A DNA stretch of 64,000 bases from Actinoplanes sandaracinus (GTDB lineage Bacteria > Actinomycetota > Actinomycetes > Mycobacteriales > Micromonosporaceae): the NCBI RefSeq assembly GCF_030009775.1, contig NZ_JASCTH010000025.1, forward strand, positions 25,373 to 89,372, written 5' to 3'. Shown here one piece after another: positions 34,655 through 44,193 of the stretch. The notes below the pieces were generated by a model. That model was not told where the DNA came from. It ran no database searches and saw only the letters and a list, made by a program, of their open reading frames with translations. Each line of letters starts with the position of its first letter. The stretch's first letter is position 1. Made by a program: the position numbers and the translations under genes.

Positions 34655-36268
34655 GTGTCCAACGTTTCTGTTCTGCATGCCCGTGACCTGGTCAAGGTTT
34701 ACGGCGACCGCATCGTTCTCGACGGCGTCTCGCTCTCCGCGGGGCCCGGCCAGCGGCTGGGCCTGGTCGGTGAGAACGGGATCGGCAAGTCGACCCTGCT
34801 GCGCCTGCTCTCCGGTGTGGAGGAGCCGGACGGTGGTGACCTGCGACGCCCGGCCGACACCGAGTTCCTCCGGCAGGAGCTTCCGTTTCCGGGTGACGCC
34901 CCGGTCAGCGCCGTCGTCGACGACGCTCTCGCGGAGTTCCACCGGGTTCGCGAGCGGCTCGACGAACTGGGGGAGACCCTGGCCGTGCGGCCCGAGGACG
35001 AGTCGGCCCTGGCCGAGTACGGCGATCTGCTCGGATGGGCCCAGGATCACGACCTCTGGGACGCCGATCACCGGGCCAAGATGGTGCTCGACGGCCTGGG
35101 CCTGTCCGCTGTGGACGCCGGCCGCCCGATCGGGTCGCTCTCCGGCGGGCAGCGCACCCGGCTCGGCCTGGCCGCGCTGCTGATCCGTCAGCCGCGGGCG
35201 ATGCTGCTCGACGAGCCGACCAACCATCTCGACGACGAGGCCGTCACATTCCTGGAGGGCCGGCTCGCAGGCCTTCCGGGTGCGGTGGTGGTGGCGTCGC
35301 ACGACCGCGCGTTCCTCGACGCGGTCTGCACCGACATCGTCGACCTCGACCCGTCCCGGGGCGGCGTCACCCGTTACGGCGGCGCCTACTCCGACTATCT
35401 GGGTGTCAAGCGCACCGAGCGGGCGCGCTGGGAGCAGCAGTACGACACCGAGCAGAAGGAGCTCAAGGAGCTGCGCCAGGCGGTGACGACCACCGCGCAC
35501 GAGGTGAACCACGCGCGATCCATGAAGGACAACAACAAGGTGGGGTACGACCGGCACGGCGGCCGGGTCCAGAAGCAGATATCGCGGCGGGTACGCAACG
35601 CCCAGCAGCGCCTGGACGAGCTCACCGCCAGTCAGGTGCGGCGCCCACCGGCCCAGCTCGGCTTCACCGCCGCGCTGACCGGGACCGGGCCGCGGGAGGG
35701 CAGCGTGTCGTTGCGGCAGGTCCGGGTCGGCGGCCGTCTGGCAATCGGCGACCTGACCGTCACGACCAAGGACCGGCTGCTGGTCACCGGACCGAACGGG
35801 GCGGGCAAGTCCACGCTGCTGCGCGTGCTGGCCGGCCGGCTGGAACCGGATTCCGGGGCGGCCTACCGGTCGGCGGGGCTGCGTGTCGCGCTGCTGGAGC
35901 AGGACGTGGAATTCCCGGACCCGGAGCGGTCCGCCCGCTCGTACTACACCGAGGCGGCCGGTGAGGATCCGGCCGTGCCGCTGTCCCGGCTCGGACTGCT
36001 GAGCGGCCGCGACACGGAACGGCCGGTCGGGCAGCTCTCCACCGGCCAGCGCCGCCGGGTGGCGCTGGCCGTGCTGGTGGCCCGGCCGCCGGACGTCCTG
36101 CTGCTCGACGAACCGACCAACCACCTGTCGCTGCGCCTGGTGGAGGAGTTGGAGGAAGCACTGCGCAGCGCACCGGGCGGCGTCGTCGTCGCCTCCCACG
36201 ACCGCTGGCTGCGCCGTGGCTGGCAGGGCTCTGAACTGGCCCTGCTCGACGGCCGTGTCCGGGCTTGA
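34655..36268 (+). CDS. ABC-F ribosomal-protection-type ATPase 1
   Basis: 537 residues from GTG 34655 (MSNVSVLHARDLVKVYG); a longer in-frame GTG at 34565 is less likely. Two ABC domains lack membrane segments: Walker A GENGIGKST and GPNGAGKST, signatures LSGGQRTRLGLA and LSTGQRRRVALA, Walker B AMLLDEPTNHLDD and VLLLDEPTNHLSL. The interdomain linker (about 255-320) is rich in charged residues. This duplicated architecture is that of ABC-F proteins which bind the ribosome and dislodge antibiotics or regulate translation. Resemblance to producer self-resistance factors is general; the drug, if any, is not identifiable. Confidence 0.88.
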   Translation: MSNVSVLHARDLVKVYGDRIVLDGVSLSAGPGQRLGLVGENGIGKSTLLRLLSGVEEPDGGDLRRPADTEFLRQELPFPGDAPVSAVVDDALAEFHRVRERLDELGETLAVRPEDESALAEYGDLLGWAQDHDLWDADHRAKMVLDGLGLSAVDAGRPIGSLSGGQRTRLGLAALLIRQPRAMLLDEPTNHLDDEAVTFLEGRLAGLPGAVVVASHDRAFLDAVCTDIVDLDPSRGGVTRYGGAYSDYLGVKRTERARWEQQYDTEQKELKELRQAVTTTAHEVNHARSMKDNNKVGYDRHGGRVQKQISRRVRNAQQRLDELTASQVRRPPAQLGFTAALTGTGPREGSVSLRQVRVGGRLAIGDLTVTTKDRLLVTGPNGAGKSTLLRVLAGRLEPDSGAAYRSAGLRVALLEQDVEFPDPERSARSYYTEAAGEDPAVPLSRLGLLSGRDTERPVGQLSTGQRRRVALAVLVARPPDVLLLDEPTNHLSLRLVEELEEALRSAPGGVVVASHDRWLRRGWQGSELALLDGRVRA

Positions 36269-36288
36269 TCGCCGGAGAGGAGAGTCTC

Positions 36289-37941
<1,653 letters not shown>

Positions 37942-37977
37942 TGTCACAGCAGGACGACGGGACGTCTCTCATCACTG

Positions 37978-37997
37978 TCACCCGGACCGTCCGGTGA
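37978..37997. promoter_or_regulatory. Imperfect inverted repeat before ABM-like gene
   Basis: TCACCCGGAC and GTCCGGTGA pair with one bulged C; the repeat lies 16 bp upstream of the start at 38014 and could be an operator or an attenuator hairpin. Confidence 0.35.
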
Positions 37998-38013
37998 TGG
38001 AGAGGAACTGACG

Positions 38014-38319
38014 ATGATGGCGATGGAACTGGCCCGGTTCACGGTGGATCCGCGGGACGTGGCGGCGATGCTCGCCGCCCGGCCCGCCATGCTGGCGGCG
38101 CTGCGGGAGCGGTTCTCGGGCTTCGAGTCGCTCCGGCTCGTCCGGCTGGACGAGCGGACCTGGCTCGACGTGGTGATCTGGGCCAGCCGGGCGGACGCCG
38201 ACGCGGCGGCGGCGACGATCGGTGACGTGCCGGAGTGTCGGTCCGCGTTCGCGTTCATCAAGGAGGTCGTGTCCATGGAACACGGCGAGATCCTGTTCGC
38301 GGGTGACCGTGCCGCCTGA
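38014..38319 (+). CDS. Small ABM/ferredoxin-fold-like protein
   Basis: 101 residues from ATG 38014, preceded by GAGAGGAA. The sequence has the beta-alpha-beta-beta pattern of dimeric alpha-beta barrel proteins: MELARFTVDPRDVAAMLAAR, LRERFSGFESLRLVRLDER, TWLDVVIWASRADADAAAA and a terminal helix. Similarity to antibiotic-biosynthesis-monooxygenase-like proteins is structural rather than specific. Its stop lies inside the start of the sigma-factor gene (17-nt overlap), so the two are translated together and may form a sensor-regulator pair. Confidence 0.6.
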   Translation: MMAMELARFTVDPRDVAAMLAARPAMLAALRERFSGFESLRLVRLDERTWLDVVIWASRADADAAAATIGDVPECRSAFAFIKEVVSMEHGEILFAGDRAA

Positions 38320-39172
38320 GATCGAGGCGGACGGCGGCGGGCCGGACCTCGAGGGTCTGGCCCGCCGGGCCGTCGCCGGGAACGCCCGGGCACTGGAGGA
38401 ACTGTGCCGGGAGTTGCAGGACCTGGTCTACCGGCTGGCGTTGCGGTTCTCGTCCGACCCGGAGGCCGCGGCCGACGCCACCCAGGAGATCCTGATCCTG
38501 GTCATCACCCATCTCGCCGAGTTCAAGGGCCGGTCGAAACTGACCACGTGGGTGTACACGATCGCCTCCCGCCACCTGCTGCGCACGGTGCGCGGCCCGG
38601 TGGAGGTCAGCGTCGCCGGTCCCGAGCCATTCGCCGACTGGCTCGACCGCAACATGGCGCCGCAGCGAACCGACCACCACGACGAGGCCGAGTACCGGCT
38701 GCTCGCCGGGGAAGTGCGGCTCGCCTGCACCTACGGCATGCTGCTGGCCCTGTCCCGGCCGCTGCGGCTGGCGTACCTGCTCGGTGATCTCGTCGGCCTG
38801 TCCGACGTCGACGGGGCACAGGCGCTGGACGTCAGCCGGGAGGCGTTCCGTCAGCGGCTGGCCCGCGCTCGCACCATCATGCGGGGCATCATCGCCGACC
38901 GGTGCGGACTGGTTCGCGCGGAACATCCGTGCCGCTGCGACCGCCAGATCGACTCCAGCATCGCCTACGGCATCCTCGATCCGCGCCGGCCGGTCTTCAG
39001 CGTCCTGCCCGGCGCCACCGCACCGATCCCCGCCGGCACCGTCACCGCGGCGGCGCGCGAACTGGACCTGGCCACCGCGATCGCCGAGGCGTACCGGTCC
39101 GGGCCACGGTTTCGCGCACCCGACCGTGTGTGGCTGGCTCTGCAGCGGGCCTGTCCCGCGCTGACCGGCTGA
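38303..39172 (+). CDS. ECF-like sigma-70 family RNA polymerase sigma factor
   Basis: 289 residues from GTG 38303. Region 2 is recognisable (LCRELQDLVYRLALRFSSD, DATQEILILVITHLAEFKG, LTTWVYTIASRHLLRTV). Region 4 is partly altered: GLSDVDGAQALDVSREAFRQRLARARTIM keeps the helix-turn-helix. An extra 80-residue C-terminal part contains HPCRCDRQID and ends without a known domain. The Cys cluster might sense metal or redox. Overlap with the small ABM-like gene suggests that protein modulates it. Confidence 0.78.
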   Translation: MTVPPEIEADGGGPDLEGLARRAVAGNARALEELCRELQDLVYRLALRFSSDPEAAADATQEILILVITHLAEFKGRSKLTTWVYTIASRHLLRTVRGPVEVSVAGPEPFADWLDRNMAPQRTDHHDEAEYRLLAGEVRLACTYGMLLALSRPLRLAYLLGDLVGLSDVDGAQALDVSREAFRQRLARARTIMRGIIADRCGLVRAEHPCRCDRQIDSSIAYGILDPRRPVFSVLPGATAPIPAGTVTAAARELDLATAIAEAYRSGPRFRAPDRVWLALQRACPALTG

Positions 39173-39177
39173 CACCG

Positions 39178-39228
39178 GCCGGCGGCATCGGCGTGACGCC
39201 TCATCGCCGAGGCGCTGATGCCGCCGGC
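39178..39228. terminator. Strong bidirectional hairpin
   Basis: GCCGGCGGCATC at 39178-39189 is exactly complementary to GATGCCGCCGGC at 39217-39228 (12-bp stem), with further short stems in the loop. It lies between the convergent sigma-factor and ccdA genes. Confidence 0.75.
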
Positions 39229-39265
39229 GGCGGTGCGGTCAGCCGCGGTCACGGAGTTCTGTCCG

Positions 39266-40147
39266 TCACCCGCGCGATGACCGCCGGTCGCCGGGTTCGC
39301 CCTCTCCGCCGGCCCGCCCGAGCGGCTCGCCGGTGCTCCTGCCACGCCGGGCCCGTGCCAGCAGGGCCGCCGCGGCGGTCAGCGCGAACGCTGCGGCGAC
39401 CCACCCGGCGCCGATGGCGTCGAGCCGGTTCGAGATCATGCCGGGCAGTTCGGTGACCGCGCCGACGACGGGGTCGTCGGCGCTGCCGCCGGCGTTGACG
39501 CGCAGCTCGTACCAGCCGTAGTAGGCGACGTAGAGGCCGGCGAGCACGAGCAGAGCGCCGCTGGCCCGCGAGACGAAGGGCAACACGGCGCGGGTACGGC
39601 GCACGACGGTGTCCTGCGCGAACGCGACGAGCAGGGCCAGCAGACCGACGACGAGTCCCATCCCCAGCCCGTAGGCGAGGAAGGCGGCCAAGCCGGCCAG
39701 CACGTCACCGCCGCCGGAGACCAGGCCGGTGACGGCCAGGAACGGCGCGATGGTGCAGGACAACGACGCGACCGCGTACGAGGCGCCGTAGCCGTACAAG
39801 CCCAGCAGCGACCCGCTGGGGCCGCCGGCCTTGAGCCGGGGGAGCGGCACCTGTAGTTCGCGGCCGGACAGCAGCCAGGCGCCGAGAAGGACCAGGACGA
39901 CGCCGACGACCACGGTGAACCACGGCAGGTGCTGCTGGATCGGGGCGGTGACCACCCCGATGAGAACGCCCGCGACGCCGAAGACGGTGACGAAGCCGGC
40001 GGTCATGGCGGCGGAGAGCCGCAACGCGCGCAGGACTCCACCGGGGCCGGACACCAGTAGCAGCAGGAACGAGGGGAGCAGCGCGAAGCCACACGGGTTG
40101 AACGCGGCCAGCAGGCCGGCCGCGAGCGCGAAGGTGAGGTCGTCCAT
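39266..40147 (-). CDS. ccdA: CcdA-type thiol:disulfide transmembrane reductase
   Basis: 293 residues, six or more membrane helices. The two redox cysteines stand in the expected places: FNPCGFALLP in the first helix and ASLSCTIAPF in the fourth. CcdA passes electrons from cytoplasmic thioredoxin to extracytoplasmic thioredoxin-like proteins. Its ATG follows directly on the TAG of the upstream TlpA lipoprotein gene, so the two form a coupled pair. Genes for cytochrome c ligation are absent nearby, while the Cys-rich exoprotein cassette is divergent 1 kb away and may be the client (inference). Confidence 0.92.
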   Translation of the reverse strand: MDDLTFALAAGLLAAFNPCGFALLPSFLLLLVSGPGGVLRALRLSAAMTAGFVTVFGVAGVLIGVVTAPIQQHLPWFTVVVGVVLVLLGAWLLSGRELQVPLPRLKAGGPSGSLLGLYGYGASYAVASLSCTIAPFLAVTGLVSGGGDVLAGLAAFLAYGLGMGLVVGLLALLVAFAQDTVVRRTRAVLPFVSRASGALLVLAGLYVAYYGWYELRVNAGGSADDPVVGAVTELPGMISNRLDAIGAGWVAAAFALTAAAALLARARRGRSTGEPLGRAGGEGEPGDRRSSRG

Positions 40148-40732
40148 CTAGAGCAGGTGGCGTTCGATCAGCGAGGACAGCTCGTCCTCGTCGAGGGGCC
40201 CGGTCGCCGACTCGGTGCCGCCGGCCGGATCCACGAACAGGTACGACGACTGGCTGGTGACCCGGAAGTGCTTGTAGAGCGCCCCGCTGGTGTCGTTGAG
40301 CTGCGGCAGTTTCGAGGTGCCGGTGCGGTCGACGAACTCGGTCATCTTCTGCGTGCTGCGATCGAGGCCGGCGACACCTACGACGGCGACGCGGTCCCGG
40401 TACTTCTCCGCGATCTTCGCGACGGCGGGACCTTCGGCCTGGCACTTGGGGCACCAGGGCGCCCAGAACCAGAAGACCACGGGCCGGCCGGTCAGGCTGG
40501 CGCCGTCGAACGCGGAGCCGGTCAGGGTCGTACCGGTGAAGCGAAGCGCGGCCGGGGTCTGCTGAGCGGACGTGGCGGCAGCGGAGGAAGCCGGTGGCGC
40601 GGCGGCGCTCGTGGCCGTCGTCGGCGTCGCCGTGGCCGGCGGGGGAGGCGGGGCGGCCGGCGGCTCAGCGCCGCTCCCGCACGCCGCCAGCGCCCACGCC
40701 GCCACAACCGCCCACAGGCCGAGTCTCGTCAT
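40148..40732 (-). CDS. TlpA/ResA-like thioredoxin lipoprotein
   Basis: 194 residues. A lipoprotein signal ends in the lipobox LAAC (Cys18), followed by a 45-residue Ala/Pro/Thr-rich linker. The thioredoxin fold carries the active site FWAPWCPKCQAEGP (about residue 98), with VVGVAGLDRS and a C-terminal SYLFVDPAGG strand. It would act outside the membrane, reduced by the CcdA encoded directly downstream. Confidence 0.92.
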   Translation of the reverse strand: MTRLGLWAVVAAWALAACGSGAEPPAAPPPPPATATPTTATSAAAPPASSAAATSAQQTPAALRFTGTTLTGSAFDGASLTGRPVVFWFWAPWCPKCQAEGPAVAKIAEKYRDRVAVVGVAGLDRSTQKMTEFVDRTGTSKLPQLNDTSGALYKHFRVTSQSSYLFVDPAGGTESATGPLDEDELSSLIERHLL

Positions 40733-41115
40733 GCGGCAACCGTAGATCGCTGGAGCGCCGGAGGTTCTTACGAATCGAGGAAACCGGGCTCCCGGCGGGC
40801 GCCGGCGGCGGGACCGCGAAGCTGTCCACGCCGCACCTCGGGAACGTCAGGTGGCGCCGAAGAAGCCGTGAACCGACCAGGTCGGTCATATCCGGTCATC
40901 GGGTCTGGCTCCGCACTCGTTCATCTTGAAAGATGCCGGCGGAGGCGAGGTCGACGTCGATCGTTCGGCGTACGCGCCTAGCGCGGCACTGCCGATGTCC
41001 CCGCAGGTCAGGGGCATGCAGTATCGACTCAAATCGATTGTCAACGTTGACTTCACCGGTGGCGCGTGGAAGTTTGGGGGCCATCAACGTCTATATAGGA
41101 CGGGGCCAACTCACG
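40733..41115. promoter_or_regulatory. Divergent promoter region with palindromes
   Basis: 383 bp between the TlpA lipoprotein start and the Tat-protein start. It contains ACCGACCAGGTCGGT (40872-40886, 6-bp arms) and the perfect 12-bp palindrome GTCAACGTTGAC (41040-41051), 64 bp upstream of the start at 41116. Either could be an operator for one of the two operons. No credible small gene is seen. Confidence 0.45.
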
Positions 41116-41640
41116 ATGGTTTTCCGACGTAAGTTCTCCAGGCGAGCGGTGGTGACAGGTGCTGCCGCAGCGGCGGCGACCGGCGCCACCGTCGCCCTGG
41201 CAGAGGGCGCGGCAGCCCAGGCCGCGCCGAAATCGTCACCCGGCGGAGCACGGATCGCCCGGGTGGTCAGCCATGTCGGCGACTCGGCCCAGGTCGAGGT
41301 GCTGTCGGCCGCCGGCGCCGTGGTCGCGACCACGACCGCGCCGGTCTCCGGCTTTCCGGCCGGCTGGCGGCTGCGCGCCGGCGACCGCGTCGTGCTGGCG
41401 CCGGACGACACTGTCAACCCGCTGGTCAAGCCGGTCCGGGGTCGCCTCGAGGGCTCCGGCCGCTCGTCGGCCCGCATCGGTGGTCGCAAGGTCTCCGTCT
41501 CGGAGGACATCGCCGCGGCAAGCAGCGCGGCCGTGGAGGAGAACGTCGCGTTCTGCGTCGACAATGACTCCGGTGAATCGCTTTCGGTCATGGGCCTGAA
41601 GCCGGTTTCGAGCTTCGCCGTCGTACCGCAAAACTCCTGA
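41116..41640 (+). CDS. Tat-secreted protein of the Cys-rich exoprotein cassette
   Basis: 174 residues from ATG 41116. A twin-arginine signal (FSRRAVVTGAAAAAATGATV) covers the first 35 or so residues. The exported part is soluble and beta-rich (RIARVVSHVGDSAQVEVLS, GWRLRAGDRVVLAPDD) with one Cys (ENVAFCVDND) and no domain that I recognise. It is the first gene of a six-gene operon with a Cys-rich exoprotein, MauE-like, thioredoxin-like and membrane genes. Confidence 0.7.
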   Translation: MVFRRKFSRRAVVTGAAAAAATGATVALAEGAAAQAAPKSSPGGARIARVVSHVGDSAQVEVLSAAGAVVATTTAPVSGFPAGWRLRAGDRVVLAPDDTVNPLVKPVRGRLEGSGRSSARIGGRKVSVSEDIAAASSAAVEENVAFCVDNDSGESLSVMGLKPVSSFAVVPQNS

Positions 41641-41666
41641 CTCTCCTTTCTGCGCGAGGACCGAGA

Positions 41667-42059
41667 ATGAGCCTGATGATCCAACGTGCCCACAAGAGGG
41701 CCGGCGACCACGATCAGAAGATGAGCGTGGACGGCCCGGCCACGGCCGGCCGCCGCGGTGTCCTGACATTCCTCAGCGTCGGCGGCATGGCCCTCGTCGG
41801 CGGTCTGGCCGGGGTGTTCCAGACGGCGGAGCCCGCTTCCGCCGGCCTGGCGTCGCCCTGCTGTTCGCTGGCCAGCAACACCAGGTGCAGTGGGCGCTGC
41901 CACAACTACACCTGTCCGAGTGGCTACTACAAGCGCTACTGGTGGTGCACCGCCGGTGTCCGCCCGATCGGGTGCGGCGAGTGCCAGAAGGGCAGCGGAA
42001 CCTGCTGGGAGGGCACGTCTTTCGCCTGCTCGACCTGGTGGGACGACAACGCCTGCTGA
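41667..42059 (+). CDS. Cys-rich exoprotein resembling the methylamine dehydrogenase light chain
   Basis: 130 residues from ATG 41667 with GAGGA upstream. A twin-arginine-type export signal (TAGRRGVLTFLSVGGMALV, ending near ASAG) precedes a 70-residue domain with 11 cysteines: SPCCSL, TRCSGRCHNYTCPSG, RYWWCTAG, IGCGECQKGSGTCWEG, FACSTWW and a terminal C. The spacing and Trp-Cys content recall the disulfide-knotted MauA subunit, and the next gene encodes a MauE homologue. MauA carries the TTQ cofactor made from two Trp residues; whether any Trp here is modified is unknown, and no large-subunit or MauG gene is present. Confidence 0.68.
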   Translation: MSLMIQRAHKRAGDHDQKMSVDGPATAGRRGVLTFLSVGGMALVGGLAGVFQTAEPASAGLASPCCSLASNTRCSGRCHNYTCPSGYYKRYWWCTAGVRPIGCGECQKGSGTCWEGTSFACSTWWDDNAC

Positions 42060-42078
42060 TTGACGAGAGGCTCCTTTC

Positions 42079-42660
42079 GTGACTGTTCTTTCGGCTCTCG
42101 TCGCCAGTGTGATCGCCGGGGTGCTGATCGTCGGCGGGACGGAGAAGTTCCGGTCCGGCGCCTCGTTCGCCGGCACACTCACAGGGCTGGGGATCACCGG
42201 CTATCCGCAGGCCTTCCTGCGGATAGCCGTGCCCTCGGCCGAACTCGCCATCGCCGCCGGCCTGATCCTCGCGCCCGCGGCGTCCTGGCCGGCCGCCGGC
42301 GTCGCGGTCCTCGGCCTCTGTTTCGCGGCCGCCGGACTGCTGAGCCTGCGGGCCGACCATCCGGTCGCCTGCTCCTGCCTGGGCGCGGCGACCAACGCCC
42401 TCCTCGGCTGGCGTCAGGTCGCCCTGCTGCCGTTGTGGATCGCGGCGGCCGTTCTCATTCATCAGATGCCGGTGCCGTGGCCGGCGTCGCAGGGCCTGCA
42501 GGTTCTGGCGCTGGTGGTGACGGCATCGGCCGGGCTGCATGCCGTCAAGGTGATCCGGGCATGGCGTGACGACTCTGCCCACCGCAAGGCCATCGAGGAG
42601 GCTTCCACGCTGAAGCCCGACATGGTCCAGGGCCTGCACCTAATCGGGGGTAAGCAATGA
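42079..42660 (+). CDS. MauE/DoxX-like membrane protein
   Basis: 193 residues from GTG 42079, preceded by GAGAGG. Four membrane helices with the family features ASVIAGVLIVGGTEKFRSG, LRIAVPSAELAIAAGLIL and a Cys pair in HPVACSCLGAATN. MauE is needed for disulfide formation in the methylamine dehydrogenase small subunit and belongs to a group of quinone-linked thiol oxidoreductase-like proteins. It overlaps the thioredoxin-like gene (ATGA). Confidence 0.82.
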   Translation: MTVLSALVASVIAGVLIVGGTEKFRSGASFAGTLTGLGITGYPQAFLRIAVPSAELAIAAGLILAPAASWPAAGVAVLGLCFAAAGLLSLRADHPVACSCLGAATNALLGWRQVALLPLWIAAAVLIHQMPVPWPASQGLQVLALVVTASAGLHAVKVIRAWRDDSAHRKAIEEASTLKPDMVQGLHLIGGKQ

Positions 42661-43250
42661 CCATCGCCCTGTCGGCCGCCGTGATCCTGCTGGGAGTGCT
42701 CACGCTCCTGCTGCTCGGATCACAGGTGGAGATGTACCGAACCATCGAGCAACTACGGGAGTTCGGCGGACTGGTGGACCGGCCCGTGCCGCTCGACCTG
42801 CCGAAGAACCGGACGCCCAGCAAGGCGGGGCTGCCGGCGGAGCTGGACACCACGGTCCGCGCCGTGGTCCTGCTGCTGTCCGACCGGTGCGGCACCTGCC
42901 GGGCCCTCGCCGGGTCGCTCGACGGCGCCGTCAACGAGGACCTGTACCTCATCGTCGAGCCGGGGACCGGGGTGGACGGCGCGAGCGAGCTCGCCCTGAC
43001 CTACCGGCTGGATCCCGCGCGGACCGTCATCGACGAAACCGGCGACATCAGCTCCGGGGTCGGCATCAGAGTCACGCCGGCGGCCATCGTGATCGAGAAC
43101 GGCCGGATGACCCGGGCCAGCACCGTGCCGTCGACCCGGCAGCTGACCGACATCCTCAGCACCGTCCGGGCGCACCGCAGCTCCGGAGCCTCCGGCATGC
43201 AGCCGGTCGTCGGGCAGCCGGTCGACAGCGAGCCGGCCGGCGCTGCGTGA
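42657..43250 (+). CDS. Membrane-anchored thioredoxin-like (MauD-like) protein
   Basis: 197 residues. One N-terminal membrane helix (SAAVILLGVLTLLLLGSQV) then an extracytoplasmic thioredoxin-like domain with VVLLLSDRCGTCRALAGSL as the active-site region (CGTC) and VRVTPAAIVIENG-type cis-Pro strand (here IRVTPAAIVIENG). This is the MauD/TlpA layout. With the MauE-like neighbour it likely oxidises or isomerises disulfides of the Cys-rich exoprotein. Confidence 0.82.
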   Translation: MTIALSAAVILLGVLTLLLLGSQVEMYRTIEQLREFGGLVDRPVPLDLPKNRTPSKAGLPAELDTTVRAVVLLLSDRCGTCRALAGSLDGAVNEDLYLIVEPGTGVDGASELALTYRLDPARTVIDETGDISSGVGIRVTPAAIVIENGRMTRASTVPSTRQLTDILSTVRAHRSSGASGMQPVVGQPVDSEPAGAA

Positions 43251-43330
43251 CGACCGCAGCCGAGCTCCTCATCCCGGTCACGGTCCTGCTGGCCGCGACC
43301 GCGGGGTTCGCCCAGTTGTTCAGTCCTTGA
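43247..43330 (+). CDS. Small single-span membrane peptide
   Basis: 27 codons from GTG 43247, overlapping the stop of the thioredoxin-like gene (GTGA). The product, beginning MTTAAELLIPVTVLL, is almost entirely one hydrophobic helix ending in FAQLFSP. A comparably placed 58-residue membrane protein exists in the related cassette at 61.1-61.3 kb, which supports it being real. Confidence 0.5.
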   Translation: MTTAAELLIPVTVLLAATAGFAQLFSP

Positions 43331-43333
43331 GGT

Positions 43334-44005
43334 GTGTCCTTCGTTGGCATGTTGCGGCCGCTGGCGGTCGGTGACACGCCAATCCCTCTGGTTCAGGGGG
43401 ACACGTCACTTCTCCATCGGCTGCGTAACGCCGGCCGCGCCACCGGCGCGCTGTGCGCGGGGTTCACCGCGTCCGCGGTCCTGCTGTTCGCGGTGGCCGG
43501 ACTCGCAGGCAGGTCCTTCGGCATCGACTTCGTGCCGATGCGGATCCGGCTCGTCGTGGCGCTGCTGATCTGCGTGGCCCTGGTGGCGCTCGACGTCGTC
43601 GCCCTGCGCAGGCACGACATGTGCTCGATCACCCGGCGGCGGCAGACCCCGAAGAACCTGGTCTTCAAATACGGCGACACCCGGGGAGCACTGATCTGGG
43701 GCCTCGACACCGGGCTCGCGGTGACGACGTTCCGGGTCTCGTCGGCGACCTGGGGGCTGATCGGCCTGGGACTGCTGAACGTGGCGCCGTGGTGGCAGGG
43801 CATCGGTTACGCGGCGGGATTCTGCCTGCCGATCGCCGCCGCGATCCTGTTGGTGCCCCGCCGGCCGGACCAGCCGGACGGCAACTCCCGAGAACCGGGC
43901 TGGATCTCGCTGATCATGATCCGTTTCCGGCGCCTCGTGCAGGTGTGTGCGCTGGCCGTGTCACTGATCGCGGGTGTCACGGTGAGTCTGTCGGTGTTGT
44001 CCTGA
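43334..44005 (+). CDS. Polytopic membrane protein of the Cys-rich exoprotein cassette
   Basis: 223 residues from GTG 43334 (GAGG very close upstream; ATG 43349 is possible). Six or so hydrophobic segments. The part around NLVFKYGDTRGALIWGLDTG, followed by a Thr/Arg-rich turn and a long hydrophobic stretch, aligns with VTVFRHGRFFGPLQFGLEMG in the protein encoded at 60585-61127. No known domain; the equivalent position in both cassettes argues for a shared role in export or maturation. Confidence 0.65.
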   Translation: MSFVGMLRPLAVGDTPIPLVQGDTSLLHRLRNAGRATGALCAGFTASAVLLFAVAGLAGRSFGIDFVPMRIRLVVALLICVALVALDVVALRRHDMCSITRRRQTPKNLVFKYGDTRGALIWGLDTGLAVTTFRVSSATWGLIGLGLLNVAPWWQGIGYAAGFCLPIAAAILLVPRRPDQPDGNSREPGWISLIMIRFRRLVQVCALAVSLIAGVTVSLSVLS

Positions 44006-44010
44006 GCACA

Positions 44011-44045
44011 GGCCCGATCGCCGGACCCCGTCCGGTGACCGGGCC
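44011..44045 (+). terminator. Nested hairpin after the cassette
   Basis: GGCCCG and CGGGCC enclose CCGGAC and GTCCGG, giving a two-step stem five bases after the stop codon at 44005. It is the likely terminator of the 41.1-44.0 kb operon. Confidence 0.7.
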
Positions 44046-44193
44046 TGCGGCAGTGGGGTGGCCCCGGCGGCCTGCCGCCCTGCCGTCGGCCGCGCGTGTC
44101 ATCGATGTCTCGAGAGGGGGTCGCGGCGACGGTTCGCTCAGTGGGCCGCCGTCCGGCCGTCGCCCACGTGCGCACGGGGAGACGGGTCGCGCC

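Noticed and set aside
34280..36199. 639-codon minus-strand frame opposite the first ABC-F gene
   Set aside because: It is the antisense shadow of an unmistakable ATPase and has low-complexity, R/H/Q-rich composition with no recognisable domain.
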